Shown: piece by piece, positions 1 to 8,187 of the stretch | Numbering within the stretch: position 1 is the first letter of the stretch | How the letters are laid out: each line of letters opens with the position of its first letter | Assembly (NCBI RefSeq): GCF_901447495.1 | Contig: NZ_CABDWS010000018.1 | Location: 1 to 46,224 of the forward strand | Direction of reading: 5' to 3' | From: Haloimpatiens lingqiaonensis | GTDB lineage: Bacteria > Bacillota > Clostridia > Clostridiales > Clostridiaceae | DNA: 46,224 bases | Notes under the pieces: generated by a model | What the model saw: the letters and a program-made list of their open reading frames with translations, nothing else | What the model was told of the DNA's origin: nothing | Databases searched by the model: none | Program-made: the position numbers and the translations under genes

Positions 1-1
1 C

Positions 2-523
2 ATTAAGGACGATATATTAAGAAATCCATATATATTAAAGGTAGAAATAAAAAGGAAATTGCCTGATAAAATATTAATAAATGTTAATGAAAGAAGTGCA
101 GCTTTTTATACTCAAAAGGATTCTAATTATTATATAGTAGATAAAGAATCTATTGTCCTTGAAAAAAGAAGTAATATTAATACAATGAAATTGGTAAAAT
201 TAGTTGGATATGATAAAAATAATTTAGTTATAGGACAAGTACTTCCTTATAAAGATAATAGAAAAGTTCAGGTGGTAAGTAATATAACAGATTTGATAAT
301 TGATAACACTTCAAAAATAAATATGAGTATTGTAGATGTAACTAATTTATATGATATAAAAATTTATTATGGCAATATTTGTGTTAAAATGGGTGATTGT
401 AATAACTTAGAGGGAAAACTCAACAAAGCTATATCCATAATAAAAACGCAGAACTTACAAAATAAAAAAGGTTATGTAGATGTTAGTTTTAAAGGGAATC
501 CTGTATTTCATATAGAAAATTAG
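2..523 (+). CDS. ftsQ: Cell division protein FtsQ/DivIB, C-terminal part (gene runs off the left edge)
   Basis: The reading frame is open from base 2, so the upstream part of the gene is missing; about 173 residues are visible. The motif NPYILKVEIKRKLPDKI, followed by INVNERSAAFY, is the end of the POTRA domain and start of the beta domain of FtsQ/DivIB, a bitopic divisome protein that bridges early and late division proteins outside the membrane. A TTG at base 59 could be mistaken for a start, but the conserved domain continues upstream of it. The SD of the next gene overlaps this stop codon, so the two are co-transcribed. The order DivIB-DUF881-Sbp matches the Bacillus division cluster and supports the call. 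Confidence 0.88.
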   Translation: MKDDILRNPYILKVEIKRKLPDKILINVNERSAAFYTQKDSNYYIVDKESIVLEKRSNINTMKLVKLVGYDKNNLVIGQVLPYKDNRKVQVVSNITDLIIDNTSKINMSIVDVTNLYDIKIYYGNICVKMGDCNNLEGKLNKAISIIKTQNLQNKKGYVDVSFKGNPVFHIEN

Positions 524-534
524 GAGGAATATGC

Positions 535-1254
535 ATGAAGAATTTAAGAGCACAAATTTCTATAGCAGTAGTATGTTGTCTATTGGGTTTTATGCTCACA
601 TATCAATTTAAACTTGTAAACAAGAGACAAGAAGGAACTGGCACAAAAAAAACTGATCCAGAAATAGTTATTGAAATAGAGCAATTGAAAAAAGAGAAAA
701 AGGATATGGAGTCCAAAATAAATGATTTACAATATAAATTAAAGCAATATGAAACAGAAGTAGTAGGTAGGGATGATGCTACTAAAAAGTTAAAAGAAGA
801 ATTAGATAATTCAAGAAACTTTTTAGGGGAAACAGATTTAGAAGGAGAGGGTATAATTGTTTATATTACTCCTAGAAGCGATTTTTTTAATGTAGGATTT
901 GATAATTTTCCTATTAATGATAGGGATATATTGTATATAATCAATGAACTATACGCAGGGGGAGCGGAAGCTATATCTGTAAATGATATTAGAATAACTT
1001 CTAATACTGGAATAAGAAATGCAGGAAATGCTATAAGAATAGATAATGATAAAATATCCCCTGTTAAAAGAGTAGTTATTAAGGCTATAGGTGATAAAGC
1101 AGCTTTAGAATCAGCTGTAACTTTTCCGGATAGTATACCAGTAGGGTTAAATGAAAGTTGTGACATTAAATGGAATGTTGAGAAAAGTGTATCCATAAAG
1201 AAGACTAATAAAATATTCAAGTTTAAGTATGCTAATACTGTAAAAGGTAAATAG
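535..1254 (+). CDS. DUF881 family membrane-anchored coiled-coil protein (YlxW-like)
   Basis: The 239-residue protein has one N-terminal membrane segment (about residues 8-26), a charged coiled coil (about 42-95) and a DUF881 domain with the motif GEGIIVYITPR and a GGAEAISVNDIRI core. Proteins of this family sit beside divIB in many Firmicutes; their biochemical role is unknown. The start is the ATG at 535, placed 7-8 bases after an AGGAGG that overlaps the ftsQ stop codon. An earlier ATG at 531 is in another frame. A second DUF881 gene follows two genes on, with the sbp gene between them. Confidence 0.85.
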   Translation: MKNLRAQISIAVVCCLLGFMLTYQFKLVNKRQEGTGTKKTDPEIVIEIEQLKKEKKDMESKINDLQYKLKQYETEVVGRDDATKKLKEELDNSRNFLGETDLEGEGIIVYITPRSDFFNVGFDNFPINDRDILYIINELYAGGAEAISVNDIRITSNTGIRNAGNAIRIDNDKISPVKRVVIKAIGDKAALESAVTFPDSIPVGLNESCDIKWNVEKSVSIKKTNKIFKFKYANTVKGK

Positions 1255-1265
1255 GGGGATTCAAT

Positions 1266-1607
1266 ATGATAGCTCTAGTAGGATTAATTTTAGGAATAAT
1301 TTTAGGTGCTGTTTGGAATATAAACATTCCAGATAAGTTTTCACCATACATTTCTGTTGCTATATTTGCATGCTTAGATTCAGTATTTGGAGCATTAAAA
1401 GCAAGTTTAGCTAAACAATTTAGAGTAGATATATTTATATCTGGCTTTTTTGGAAATGCAGTTCTTGCAGCAGCATTAGCTTATTTAGGAGATAAATTGG
1501 GAGTGCCAATTTATTTAGCGGCAGTTATAGTTTTTGGAGGAAGGATTTTTGACAACTTTGCTACTATAAGAAGAGTGCTTATCGAAAAAGCTAAATCACA
1601 TCAGTGA
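1266..1607 (+). CDS. sbp: Small basic protein (DUF1290, Sbp family)
   Basis: The 113-residue protein is very hydrophobic, with about three membrane segments, and carries the typical core KFSPYISVAIFACLDSVFG and a C-terminal FGGRIFDNFATIRR. The family is DUF1290/Sbp, found between divIB and ftsA in Bacillus; function is unknown but membrane location is clear. It lies 11 bp after the first DUF881 gene and 10 bp before the second, which indicates one operon. Length is normal for the family. Confidence 0.85.
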   Translation: MIALVGLILGIILGAVWNINIPDKFSPYISVAIFACLDSVFGALKASLAKQFRVDIFISGFFGNAVLAAALAYLGDKLGVPIYLAAVIVFGGRIFDNFATIRRVLIEKAKSHQ

Positions 1608-1617
1608 GGGTGATTAA

Positions 1618-2340
1618 ATGAGGACTAACGAGGCTCATATATTTCTATTTATTTCATGTATAATAATAGGAATTTTAATTTCTATGAACATTGATTTTAA
1701 AAATGAAAAAGTAAATAATTTTTTGACAGTGGATCAATATCAAAATGCTTATACAGAGAGAAGTAAACTGTACAATGAAATCAGTGGCTTGAAAAGTCAA
1801 TACAGAAAATATAATTCAAAGTTGTCTAAGTATAAGAATAGTGAAGAAGATAGATATAAAATTATAGGCGAAATAAAAGAAGAATTACAAGAAAATAAAG
1901 CTATTTTAGGGATGGAAGATGTAGAAGGAGAAGGAATAACTATTACAGTTAATGATGCTATTGATGAGTATAATGCTACAGGTAATGAACAGCACCTGGT
2001 GCACTTTTACGATATTATATTTATAATAAATGACTTGAAAAATGCAGGGGCAGAAGCAATTGAAGTAAATGGTCAGAGGATAGTGGATGGAACTTATGAT
2101 TATTGTGGAGGAACTAATATAAAATTAAATGAAGTAACTATAGTATCTCCTTTTTATATTAGTGCCATAGGAAATAAAAGTGTTATGGAAAAATATATGC
2201 TTATGGATGAAAATTATTTAAAATCTATGATGATTCTTAGAAAGATATCTGTAGATGTAAAAACTCAAGACCACATAAAGATAAATGCATATGTAGGTAG
2301 TAAAAAATATGATAAAGCAAAACCTAAAATAAAAAATTAA
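1618..2340 (+). CDS. DUF881 family protein, second copy (YlxX-like)
   Basis: The 240-residue protein has the same plan as the DUF881 protein encoded at 535-1254: an N-terminal membrane segment (about 7-23), a coiled coil (about 40-95) and a DUF881 domain containing VEGEGITITVND and NAGAEAIEVNGQRI. It is diverged from the first copy, so this is an old duplication. Bacillus also has two DUF881 genes next to sbp. The gene ends 105 bp before the yggS start, the first real gap in the cluster. Confidence 0.85.
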   Translation: MRTNEAHIFLFISCIIIGILISMNIDFKNEKVNNFLTVDQYQNAYTERSKLYNEISGLKSQYRKYNSKLSKYKNSEEDRYKIIGEIKEELQENKAILGMEDVEGEGITITVNDAIDEYNATGNEQHLVHFYDIIFIINDLKNAGAEAIEVNGQRIVDGTYDYCGGTNIKLNEVTIVSPFYISAIGNKSVMEKYMLMDENYLKSMMILRKISVDVKTQDHIKINAYVGSKKYDKAKPKIKN

Positions 2341-2445
2341 ATTTAATTAAAAATTCTTGCCTTTTAAAAGGATTTTAAACATTTTTGAAGAATACTATAA
2401 ATAATTTACCATTTATGACGTAATTTTTGTTAGGGAGCGATAAAA

Positions 2446-3105
2446 TTGTCTATAGAGGAAAATGTTCAACAAATATTAAAAGAATTAAAAGAAGATGTAA
2501 AACTTATTGCAGTTTCAAAAACTAGAACTGTAGAGGAAATGGAACAAGCATATAAAATTGGCATAAGAGACTTTGGAGAAAATAAGGTACAGGAATTAGT
2601 GGATAAATATGATAAGTTCCATAAGGATGTCCATTGGCATTTACTAGGGCATTTACAAACCAATAAGGTTAAGTATATAGTAGGCAAGGTTCATTTAATT
2701 CATTCTTTAGACAGTATAAAATTATTAGAGGAAATAGAAAAAAGATTCAAAGCTAAAGATGCTATTGCTAATGTATTAATACAAATTAACATAGGCAAGG
2801 AGGAAAGCAAAACAGGCATTTACTTAAATGAATTAGAAGAAATTATGAATAAGTGTGAGCAGTGTACAAACGTTAAAGTAAAAGGGCTTATGTGTATAAT
2901 ACCTAAAGGAACAGAAGAAGAAAATAGAAAGTACTTTAGAGAGATGAATGATATTTTTCAAGAGTTGAAAGGCAAAAATTACAAAAATATAAGCATGAAT
3001 ATATTATCCATGGGAATGTCTGGTGATTACAAAATCGCATTAGAAGAAGGTTCAAATATGATAAGAGTAGGTCAAGGAATATTTGGGCCTAGAAATTATA
3101 AATAG
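2446..3105 (+). CDS. yggS: YggS/YlmE family pyridoxal phosphate homeostasis protein
   Basis: The 219-residue protein is a single alanine-racemase-like TIM barrel. LIAVSKTR places the PLP-binding lysine at about residue 25, and FGENKVQEL, WHLLGHLQTNKVK and LSMGMSGDYKIALEEGSNMIRVG are family signatures. The family has no firm enzymatic activity; it binds PLP and affects vitamin B6 and amino-acid balance. The start is a TTG at 2446 preceded by AGGGAG. In Firmicutes the gene (ylmE) is a standard neighbour of sepF, as here. Confidence 0.92.
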   Translation: MSIEENVQQILKELKEDVKLIAVSKTRTVEEMEQAYKIGIRDFGENKVQELVDKYDKFHKDVHWHLLGHLQTNKVKYIVGKVHLIHSLDSIKLLEEIEKRFKAKDAIANVLIQINIGKEESKTGIYLNELEEIMNKCEQCTNVKVKGLMCIIPKGTEEENRKYFREMNDIFQELKGKNYKNISMNILSMGMSGDYKIALEEGSNMIRVGQGIFGPRNYK

Positions 3106-3117
3106 GAGGTTGATACA

Positions 3118-3570
3118 ATGTCAGGTAAAATGTTAAATAAGGTTATGGGTATATTTGGATTAGAAGATGAGTATGAAGAGTTAGAAGAGGATGAAATGGA
3201 AGTAGAAGAAGAAAAAGAAGAAGAAATAGAACGTTATGATATTCCTAACAATAAAAAGCAAAACAAAGTGGTAAATATACATACTAATGCTTCAGCAAAG
3301 GTTGTGATAGTAAAGCCAGAATCCTTTGATGAGGCAGCAGGCATATGTGATGATTTAAAAAACAGAAAAATAGTTGTGGTAAATACATCAAATTTAGAGG
3401 GTAAAATAGCTCAACGACTTTTAGATTTTATAGGTGGCGCAAGCTATGTTTTAAATGGAAATTTACAAGAAGTAGAAAGAAATGTATACATACTATCTCC
3501 ATCAAATGTAGCAGTGAGTAATGAATTGAAAAATGAGCTTTCCAAAGGAATATTCAGTTTTACTAAATAG
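3118..3570 (+). CDS. sepF: Cell division protein SepF
   Basis: The 150-residue protein has an N-terminal membrane-targeting stretch ([15 protein letters not shown]), a very acidic linker (about 17-45) and the SepF fold (about 58-145, with [20 protein letters not shown] and [15 protein letters not shown]). SepF polymerises into rings and tethers FtsZ to the membrane. It starts at ATG 3118 with GGAGG ahead, 12 bp after yggS. No ftsZ or ftsA is in this window, so its main partner must be encoded elsewhere. Confidence 0.93.
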   Translation: MSGKMLNKVMGIFGLEDEYEELEEDEMEVEEEKEEEIERYDIPNNKKQNKVVNIHTNASAKVVIVKPESFDEAAGICDDLKNRKIVVVNTSNLEGKIAQRLLDFIGGASYVLNGNLQEVERNVYILSPSNVAVSNELKNELSKGIFSFTK

Positions 3571-3601
3571 ATAAAATATAAAAATAACTATGGAGGAAAA
3601 A

Positions 3602-3868
3602 ATGTTTTTTCTTAAATTTTTCAGTATACTATTTAATGTTTTAGAATATGCAATACTTATAGATGTTGTTTTATCATGGGTTTCATTTGGAAGAGAAAAT
3701 GCATTTACAAATATAGTTCATACTATTACTGAGCCTTTATTGCGTCCAGGAAGAGAATTGCAACAAAGATTGATGCCCGGATTAATGATAGATTTTTCTC
3801 CTATAATAGCAATACTTATTATAGGTCTATTAAAAAGAGTTGTATTTACAATATTTGCAGGCTTTTAG
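3602..3868 (+). CDS. ylmG: YggT family membrane protein (YlmG)
   Basis: An 88-residue protein with two membrane segments (about 5-25 and 64-86) and the central signature LRPGRELQQRLMPGLMIDFSP, which defines the YggT family. An ATG at 3590 is in frame but overlaps the GGAGG at 3592-3596; that SD is correctly spaced for the ATG at 3602, which I take as the start. The family sits beside sepF and is linked to division or membrane organisation without a known activity. Confidence 0.88.
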   Translation: MFFLKFFSILFNVLEYAILIDVVLSWVSFGRENAFTNIVHTITEPLLRPGRELQQRLMPGLMIDFSPIIAILIIGLLKRVVFTIFAGF

Positions 3869-3878
3869 GAATGATATT

Positions 3879-4616
3879 ATGGATAAAAACAAATTATCTA
3901 ATGTAGAAGAAAAAATTTGTTTAGCCTATAAAGCTAACATGGTTGTTTATTCTAATGAATTTTATACCCCTGATGAGTGCAATGAAATTAAAATAATAAG
4001 TAACAAAAGAGCTATTAATTTTTATTCTTATGGTGTTTTTAATGAGGCAGAGAGGAAGATGCTGGCTTTTGCACCAGAAGAGGAAGAATTATTTTATCCA
4101 CTTCAATTAATAAAGATAAAAGCTAATACTAAGTTTATAAACTTAGAGCATAGAGACTTTTTAGGCTCCATTATGGCTTTGGGAATTAAAAGGGAAAAGC
4201 TAGGGGATCTAATTTTAAAAGATGACTGTTGTTACCTTCCAGTAGCATCGGATCTTGTGGATTTCATAATGTATAATTTGAAACATATAGGTAAAAGTCC
4301 GTGCAAAATATCACTTTTAGATGTTACAGATGATGAAATACCACAGTATAGCTTTGAAGAAAAATTAATAATTACATCGTCTATTAGGTTAGATGCTATA
4401 GTTTGTGGTTTGTGTAATATGTCTAGAGGTAAATCCATTCAATACATTGAAATGGGTAATATTTTAGTAGATTATGCAGTAGTGGATAAAAAGGATTATA
4501 GAGTTAAAATTGATTCAATTATAACTGTAAGAGGTTATGGAAAATATAAAATTGAGAATATTATAGGATATACTCAAAAGGATAGAATTAAAATACAAAT
4601 AAAAAAATTTATTTAA
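3879..4616 (+). CDS. ylmH: YlmH family RNA-binding protein with S4 domain
   Basis: The 245-residue protein has an N-terminal YlmH domain (LGSIMALGIKREKLGDLIL, CCYLPVASDLVDFI) and a C-terminal S4 RNA-binding domain (about 170-235; RLDAIVCGLCNMSRGKSIQYI and the loop VRGYGKYKI). B. subtilis YlmH binds ribosomal complexes and takes part in rescue of stalled 50S subunits. The frame is open further upstream, but that would overlap the YggT gene; ATG 3879, just after AGGA, is the sensible start. The gene lies between ylmG and divIVA as in Bacillus. Confidence 0.9.
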   Translation: MDKNKLSNVEEKICLAYKANMVVYSNEFYTPDECNEIKIISNKRAINFYSYGVFNEAERKMLAFAPEEEELFYPLQLIKIKANTKFINLEHRDFLGSIMALGIKREKLGDLILKDDCCYLPVASDLVDFIMYNLKHIGKSPCKISLLDVTDDEIPQYSFEEKLIITSSIRLDAIVCGLCNMSRGKSIQYIEMGNILVDYAVVDKKDYRVKIDSIITVRGYGKYKIENIIGYTQKDRIKIQIKKFI

Positions 4617-4631
4617 ACTGAGGTGATGGGT

Positions 4632-5249
4632 TTGATTACTCCTGTAGATATAAACAATAAAGAATTTAAAAGAGGTTTTAGGGGATACGACATAGACGAT
4701 GTAGATGAATTTTTAGACCTTATAGTGGAAGATTACGAAAAGGTATATAAAGAAAATATATCCTTAAAGGAAAAGCTACATCTTCAAAATGAAAAAATTG
4801 AGCATTATTCAAAAATTGAAGAAACTATTCAAAACACATTGATTTTAGCACAAAATGCAGCGGAACAAGCTAAGAAGACTGCTCAACAAGAGTCAGATTT
4901 AATTATTAAAAATGCTAATGATTCTGCACAAAGAATATTGGATAAGGCTCATAATGATGTAGTTAAGATAAATGATGATTACGACATAATAAAACAGGAA
5001 TTTCTTAAGTTTACAAATAAATTTAGGAACTTTATGAAGAGTCAATTAGATATGTTCGAAAGTTTAGAGAAAGATTTTGTAAAGAACTACAATGTAGGAA
5101 ATCCTGTTGAGGACATAGGAGAAAAAAGCATAGAGGATTTTTCAGATAATGAAAAAAACACTGGATTAGATATAAAGGATTTTGAAGACAAGGATTTAAA
5201 GGAAGAGGATTTAAACCAGATAAAAAGTTTTTTTGCAAAAGAGGATTAG
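4632..5249 (+). CDS. divIVA: DivIVA domain protein
   Basis: The 205-residue protein opens with ITPVDINNKEFKRGFRGYD, the DivIVA membrane-binding lipid-insertion motif, followed by DDVDEFLDLIVEDYE and long coiled coils (about 35-150) and an acidic tail. DivIVA marks negatively curved membrane at poles and septa and recruits partners. GTG 4623, ATG 4626 and TTG 4632 are all in frame. The GAGGTG at 4620-4625 is spaced for the TTG and would overlap the others, and the family starts right before ITP, so TTG 4632 is chosen. A strong terminator follows. Confidence 0.9.
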   Translation: MITPVDINNKEFKRGFRGYDIDDVDEFLDLIVEDYEKVYKENISLKEKLHLQNEKIEHYSKIEETIQNTLILAQNAAEQAKKTAQQESDLIIKNANDSAQRILDKAHNDVVKINDDYDIIKQEFLKFTNKFRNFMKSQLDMFESLEKDFVKNYNVGNPVEDIGEKSIEDFSDNEKNTGLDIKDFEDKDLKEEDLNQIKSFFAKED

Positions 5250-5256
5250 ATAATTT

Positions 5257-5303
5257 AAATGTGACAATAAGGTACTTCAAAGGGAAGTATAATTGTCACA
5301 TTT
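5257..5303 (+). terminator. Intrinsic terminator after divIVA
   Basis: A perfect 12-bp stem (AAATGTGACAAT at 5257-5268 with ATTGTCACATTT at 5292-5303), with an inner TACTTC/GAAGTA helix, runs into a T tract. It separates the division cluster from aroB. Confidence 0.9.
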
Positions 5304-5354
5304 TTTATTATCCATTATGGAATTTCAATAAAAATGGTTTTAAGGAGGAATTTT

Positions 5355-6443
5355 ATGCACGAAATAATAGTAGGTAAAGAAGGAAAGATTTATAGAGTAT
5401 ATGTAGAAAATACTATGGACAGATTTAAAATAGCGCTTAAGGATTACAAGATAAGTGGAGAAAGCAAAGTATTCGTAGTAACTGATGATTTAATATATAA
5501 CACTTATAAGAACAATATTGAATGGCTAAAAATAAAAATTCCTTTCAAAATATTCTATTTTAAAAATGGAGAACAAAGTAAAAATATAAATACAGTGAAA
5601 AAAGTATATGATTTTTTAATAGAAAATAAAGTGGATAGAGAGAGTATATTAATAGCTTTAGGTGGTGGCGTAGTTGGAGACTTGGTTGGATTTGTAGCAT
5701 CAACATATATGAGAGGAATAAGGTATATAAATGTTCCAACTACCCTTTTATCTCAAGTGGATAGTTGTATAGGCGGTAAGGTGGCCTTTAATTATGGAGG
5801 CATAAAAAATATAATAGGAAGTTTTTATGATCCAGAGTTTGTATATATATCACTAAATTTTTTAAAAACCTTAGATAGAAAAGAAATATTAAATGGGTTA
5901 GGTGAGATAATAAAGTATGGTTTAATTTCTGATGGAAAACTATTGAGTTTTTTAAATGAAAATGCAGTACCAATTTTAAATTTGGAACATGATAAATTAT
6001 TGCATATAGTAATAGAATGCTTAAAAATCAAAAATAGAATAGTGGTTCAAGATGTTCAAGATTTATCCATAAGAAATGTATTGAATTTTGGACATACTAT
6101 AGCACATGGAATAGAAGTAGATTCAAAATACAAAATACCTCATGGTGTAGCGGTGGCATTGGGTATATTAGTTGCAATAAAAATTTCTGAGATTAAATTG
6201 GGTCTTGATAAAACTCTTTATAATAAACTGGAAAATTTATATAGAAAATTTGGTTTGCCTACTAGGTATAAGGTTGACAATTATAAATCCTTTATGTATG
6301 CTATTAATCGTGATAAGAAAAATATAAATGAAAATATTAACATGGTATTGCTTGAGAATATAGGTAAATATAAAATAAAAGTTAATGTAAAATCTGAGGA
6401 AATTTTAGAGGCATTAAAATTGAGCATTATTAAGGAGGAGTAA
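5355..6443 (+). CDS. aroB: 3-dehydroquinate synthase
   Basis: The 362-residue enzyme converts DAHP to 3-dehydroquinate, the second shikimate step, in the cytoplasm. The NAD-binding stretch GGGVVGDLVGFVASTYMRG, then PTTLLSQVDSCIGGKVAFN, and the metal ligands in EIIKYGLI (Glu), NFGHTIAHGIE (His) and PHGVAVALG (His) are all present. The frame opens at 5334, but AAGGAGGAA at 5342-5350 fits the ATG at 5355. It follows a terminator, so it probably has its own promoter, and is 3 bp from the nucleosidase gene. A DAHP synthase two genes on gives the first two shikimate steps together. Confidence 0.95.
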   Translation: MHEIIVGKEGKIYRVYVENTMDRFKIALKDYKISGESKVFVVTDDLIYNTYKNNIEWLKIKIPFKIFYFKNGEQSKNINTVKKVYDFLIENKVDRESILIALGGGVVGDLVGFVASTYMRGIRYINVPTTLLSQVDSCIGGKVAFNYGGIKNIIGSFYDPEFVYISLNFLKTLDRKEILNGLGEIIKYGLISDGKLLSFLNENAVPILNLEHDKLLHIVIECLKIKNRIVVQDVQDLSIRNVLNFGHTIAHGIEVDSKYKIPHGVAVALGILVAIKISEIKLGLDKTLYNKLENLYRKFGLPTRYKVDNYKSFMYAINRDKKNINENINMVLLENIGKYKIKVNVKSEEILEALKLSIIKEE

Positions 6444-6446
6444 CAA

Positions 6447-7142
6447 ATGGCTATAGGAATTATAGGAGCTATGGATGAAGAAATAGAAATATTATTAAAG
6501 GATTTAGATTTACAAACAAAAAAAGTAAAGGCTTCAATGGAATTTAATAGAGGAACATTATGGGGAAAAAATGTAGTACTTGTGAGAAGTGGCATAGGAA
6601 AGGTGAATGCTGCCATGTGTGCACAAATACTTATAGATGATTTTAAGGTGGATTCAGTGATAAATGTAGGAATTGCTGGAGGAGTAGGAGAAAAAATATA
6701 TCCAGGTGATGTGGTTATTGGAGATAGTTTGATTCAACATGATATGGATACTTCTGCTTTTGGAGATAAAATAGGTCAAGTACCTAGATTGGATACTTTT
6801 GATTTTAAGAGTCATTCTAAGCTTGTAGAATATGCAAAAAAAGCCTGTAAAAATATAAATGAACACAATTGCTTTGTAGGAACTATAGTTTCAGGAGATC
6901 AGTTTATAAATAATGTAGAAAAAATAAAGTGGTTTTATGAAGAATTTGGAGCCTATGCATGTGAAATGGAAGGAGCTAGCATTGCTCAAGTTTGCTATTT
7001 AAATGAAGTGCCTTTTGTAGTAATAAGATCTATTTCAGATAACGCTAATAATGGTGCTCATATAGACTATGAAACTTTTAAGGATATAGCAGTAAAAAAC
7101 TCTTGTAGTATATTGAGAAACATGTTAAGTAATATGTTGTAA
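6447..7142 (+). CDS. mtnN: 5'-methylthioadenosine/S-adenosylhomocysteine nucleosidase
   Basis: The 231-residue enzyme hydrolyses MTA and SAH to adenine plus methylthioribose or S-ribosylhomocysteine. Key residues are visible: Glu12 in GAMDEEIEILL, the VGIAGGVG loop, CEMEGASIAQV (ribose-binding Met/Glu) and the catalytic Asp in RSISDNANN. Length is normal. It starts 3 bp after aroB in the same operon, sitting between two shikimate genes without an obvious pathway link. Confidence 0.94.
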   Translation: MAIGIIGAMDEEIEILLKDLDLQTKKVKASMEFNRGTLWGKNVVLVRSGIGKVNAAMCAQILIDDFKVDSVINVGIAGGVGEKIYPGDVVIGDSLIQHDMDTSAFGDKIGQVPRLDTFDFKSHSKLVEYAKKACKNINEHNCFVGTIVSGDQFINNVEKIKWFYEEFGAYACEMEGASIAQVCYLNEVPFVVIRSISDNANNGAHIDYETFKDIAVKNSCSILRNMLSNML

Positions 7143-7162
7143 TATGTAGGTGATAATTTAAA

Positions 7163-7963
7163 ATGAAAAATTTATTGGTAGATAAAAAAAGCGGAGAAGA
7201 TATAAAAGTCAAAGTAGGAGATTTTTCCATAGGAGATAATGAAAAAATAATAATATCTGGACCTTGCTCAGTGGAAAATTATGAAACCATGGCTCAAATA
7301 ACAAAAGAATTAAAAAATGCTGGAGTGCATATGTTAAGAGGAGGAGCTTTTAAACCTAGAACTTCTCCCTATGATTTTCAAGGCTTAGAGTTTCAGGGAT
7401 TAAAGATACTTAAGCAAGTAGGAAATGAATTTTCTATGCCTGTGGTTTCAGAAATAATGGACACAAAAGATTTAGATGAAGCTTTAAAGTATATAGATGT
7501 TATACAAATAGGGTCTAGAAATATGTATAATTATAGTTTACTAAAGGAAGTAGGTAAACTAAAGGTTCCTGTGCTTTTAAAAAGAGGAATGAGTGCTACT
7601 ATAGCTGAATGGCTTTATGCTGCTGAATACATTATGGTAGAGGGAAATACCAATGTTATTTTATGCGAAAGAGGCATAAGAACCTTTGAAACTTATACAA
7701 GGAATACATTGGATTTAAATGCTATAGCAGTTATAAGGAAAAAATATAGATTGCCAGTGATTGTAGATCCTAGCCATGGAACTGGACATAGAGAATTGGT
7801 AGAGCATATGTCTATGGCAGCTATAGCTGCTGGGGCTCATGGACTTATAATAGAAAGCCATATAGAACCAGAAAAGGCTATTTCAGATTCTAAGCAGACT
7901 ATTTCAATTGAAAGCCTAGAAAGAATAATTAAAAAAGTAAAGAAGCTAGAAGAAATATTATAA
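7163..7963 (+). CDS. aroF: 3-deoxy-7-phosphoheptulonate (DAHP) synthase, type I beta
   Basis: The 266-residue enzyme condenses PEP and erythrose 4-phosphate, the first shikimate step. Signatures are SGPCSVENYE (about 31-40), GGAFKPRTSPYDFQG, VIQIGSRNMYNY, LLKRGMSATIAEWL and DPSHGTGHRE. The length matches the KDO8P-synthase-like short type; no ACT or chorismate-mutase regulatory domain is attached. It is the last gene of the aroB-mtnN-aroF set and is followed by a reversed copy of the two-hairpin repeat. Confidence 0.95.
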   Translation: MKNLLVDKKSGEDIKVKVGDFSIGDNEKIIISGPCSVENYETMAQITKELKNAGVHMLRGGAFKPRTSPYDFQGLEFQGLKILKQVGNEFSMPVVSEIMDTKDLDEALKYIDVIQIGSRNMYNYSLLKEVGKLKVPVLLKRGMSATIAEWLYAAEYIMVEGNTNVILCERGIRTFETYTRNTLDLNAIAVIRKKYRLPVIVDPSHGTGHRELVEHMSMAAIAAGAHGLIIESHIEPEKAISDSKQTISIESLERIIKKVKKLEEIL

Positions 7964-7980
7964 GATTATATAATTTTAGG

Positions 7981-8116
7981 ATAAACAGAGCTCTTAGCTT
8001 CAGATGGAGTTTTCACTCCAACTGAAGGTTAGAGATCGTTATCCAGGGACGTAGCTGCCGTAACACTTCCACTTTGTTAGAAGTGGGAGTGTTACGGCAG
8101 GTAGTCATTGGATAAA
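7981..8116 (-). repeat. Two-hairpin interspersed repeat, copy A (inverted orientation)
   Basis: This 136-bp copy is bounded on the + strand by ATAAA (7981-7985 and 8112-8116), which is TTTAT on the strand shared with the other copies; here the direct repeat is extended to GGATAAA. It contains a long stem starting CTGCCGTAACAC with a matching arm GTGTTACGGCAG, and a second stem of the form CTTCAG..GGAGT/ACTCC..CTGAAG. Other copies are at 12264-12398, 22144-22277 and 30547-30681. No ORF is present. Confidence 0.88.
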
Positions 8117-8137
8117 ATAAAATACAGAATAAAAAAA

Positions 8138-8180
8138 GCTCCTTTAGAAAAACTAAACTTAAAAGTACTTTTAAAGGAGT
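8138..8180 (+). promoter_or_regulatory. Hairpin sequestering the ribosome-binding site of the DksA-type gene
   Basis: CTCCTTTA (8139-8146) is an exact complement of TAAAGGAG (8172-8179), the SD for the ATG at 8188. Between them is a 16-bp perfect palindrome (8159-8174, centred on AAAGTACTTT) whose end overlaps the SD, so two alternative folds are possible. There is no T tract, which argues against a simple terminator. Confidence 0.5.
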
Positions 8181-8187
8181 TGATGGT

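Noticed and set aside
861-1220. Minus-strand ORF of 119 codons inside the first DUF881 gene
   Set aside because: It is a mirror of a well-supported coding frame, has no SD and shows no recognisable domain. The same holds for the other minus-strand frames inside + strand genes.
2360-2371. 12-bp perfect palindrome before yggS as an operator
   Set aside because: CCTTTTAAAAGG is short, AT-centred and occurs once; no supporting promoter context.
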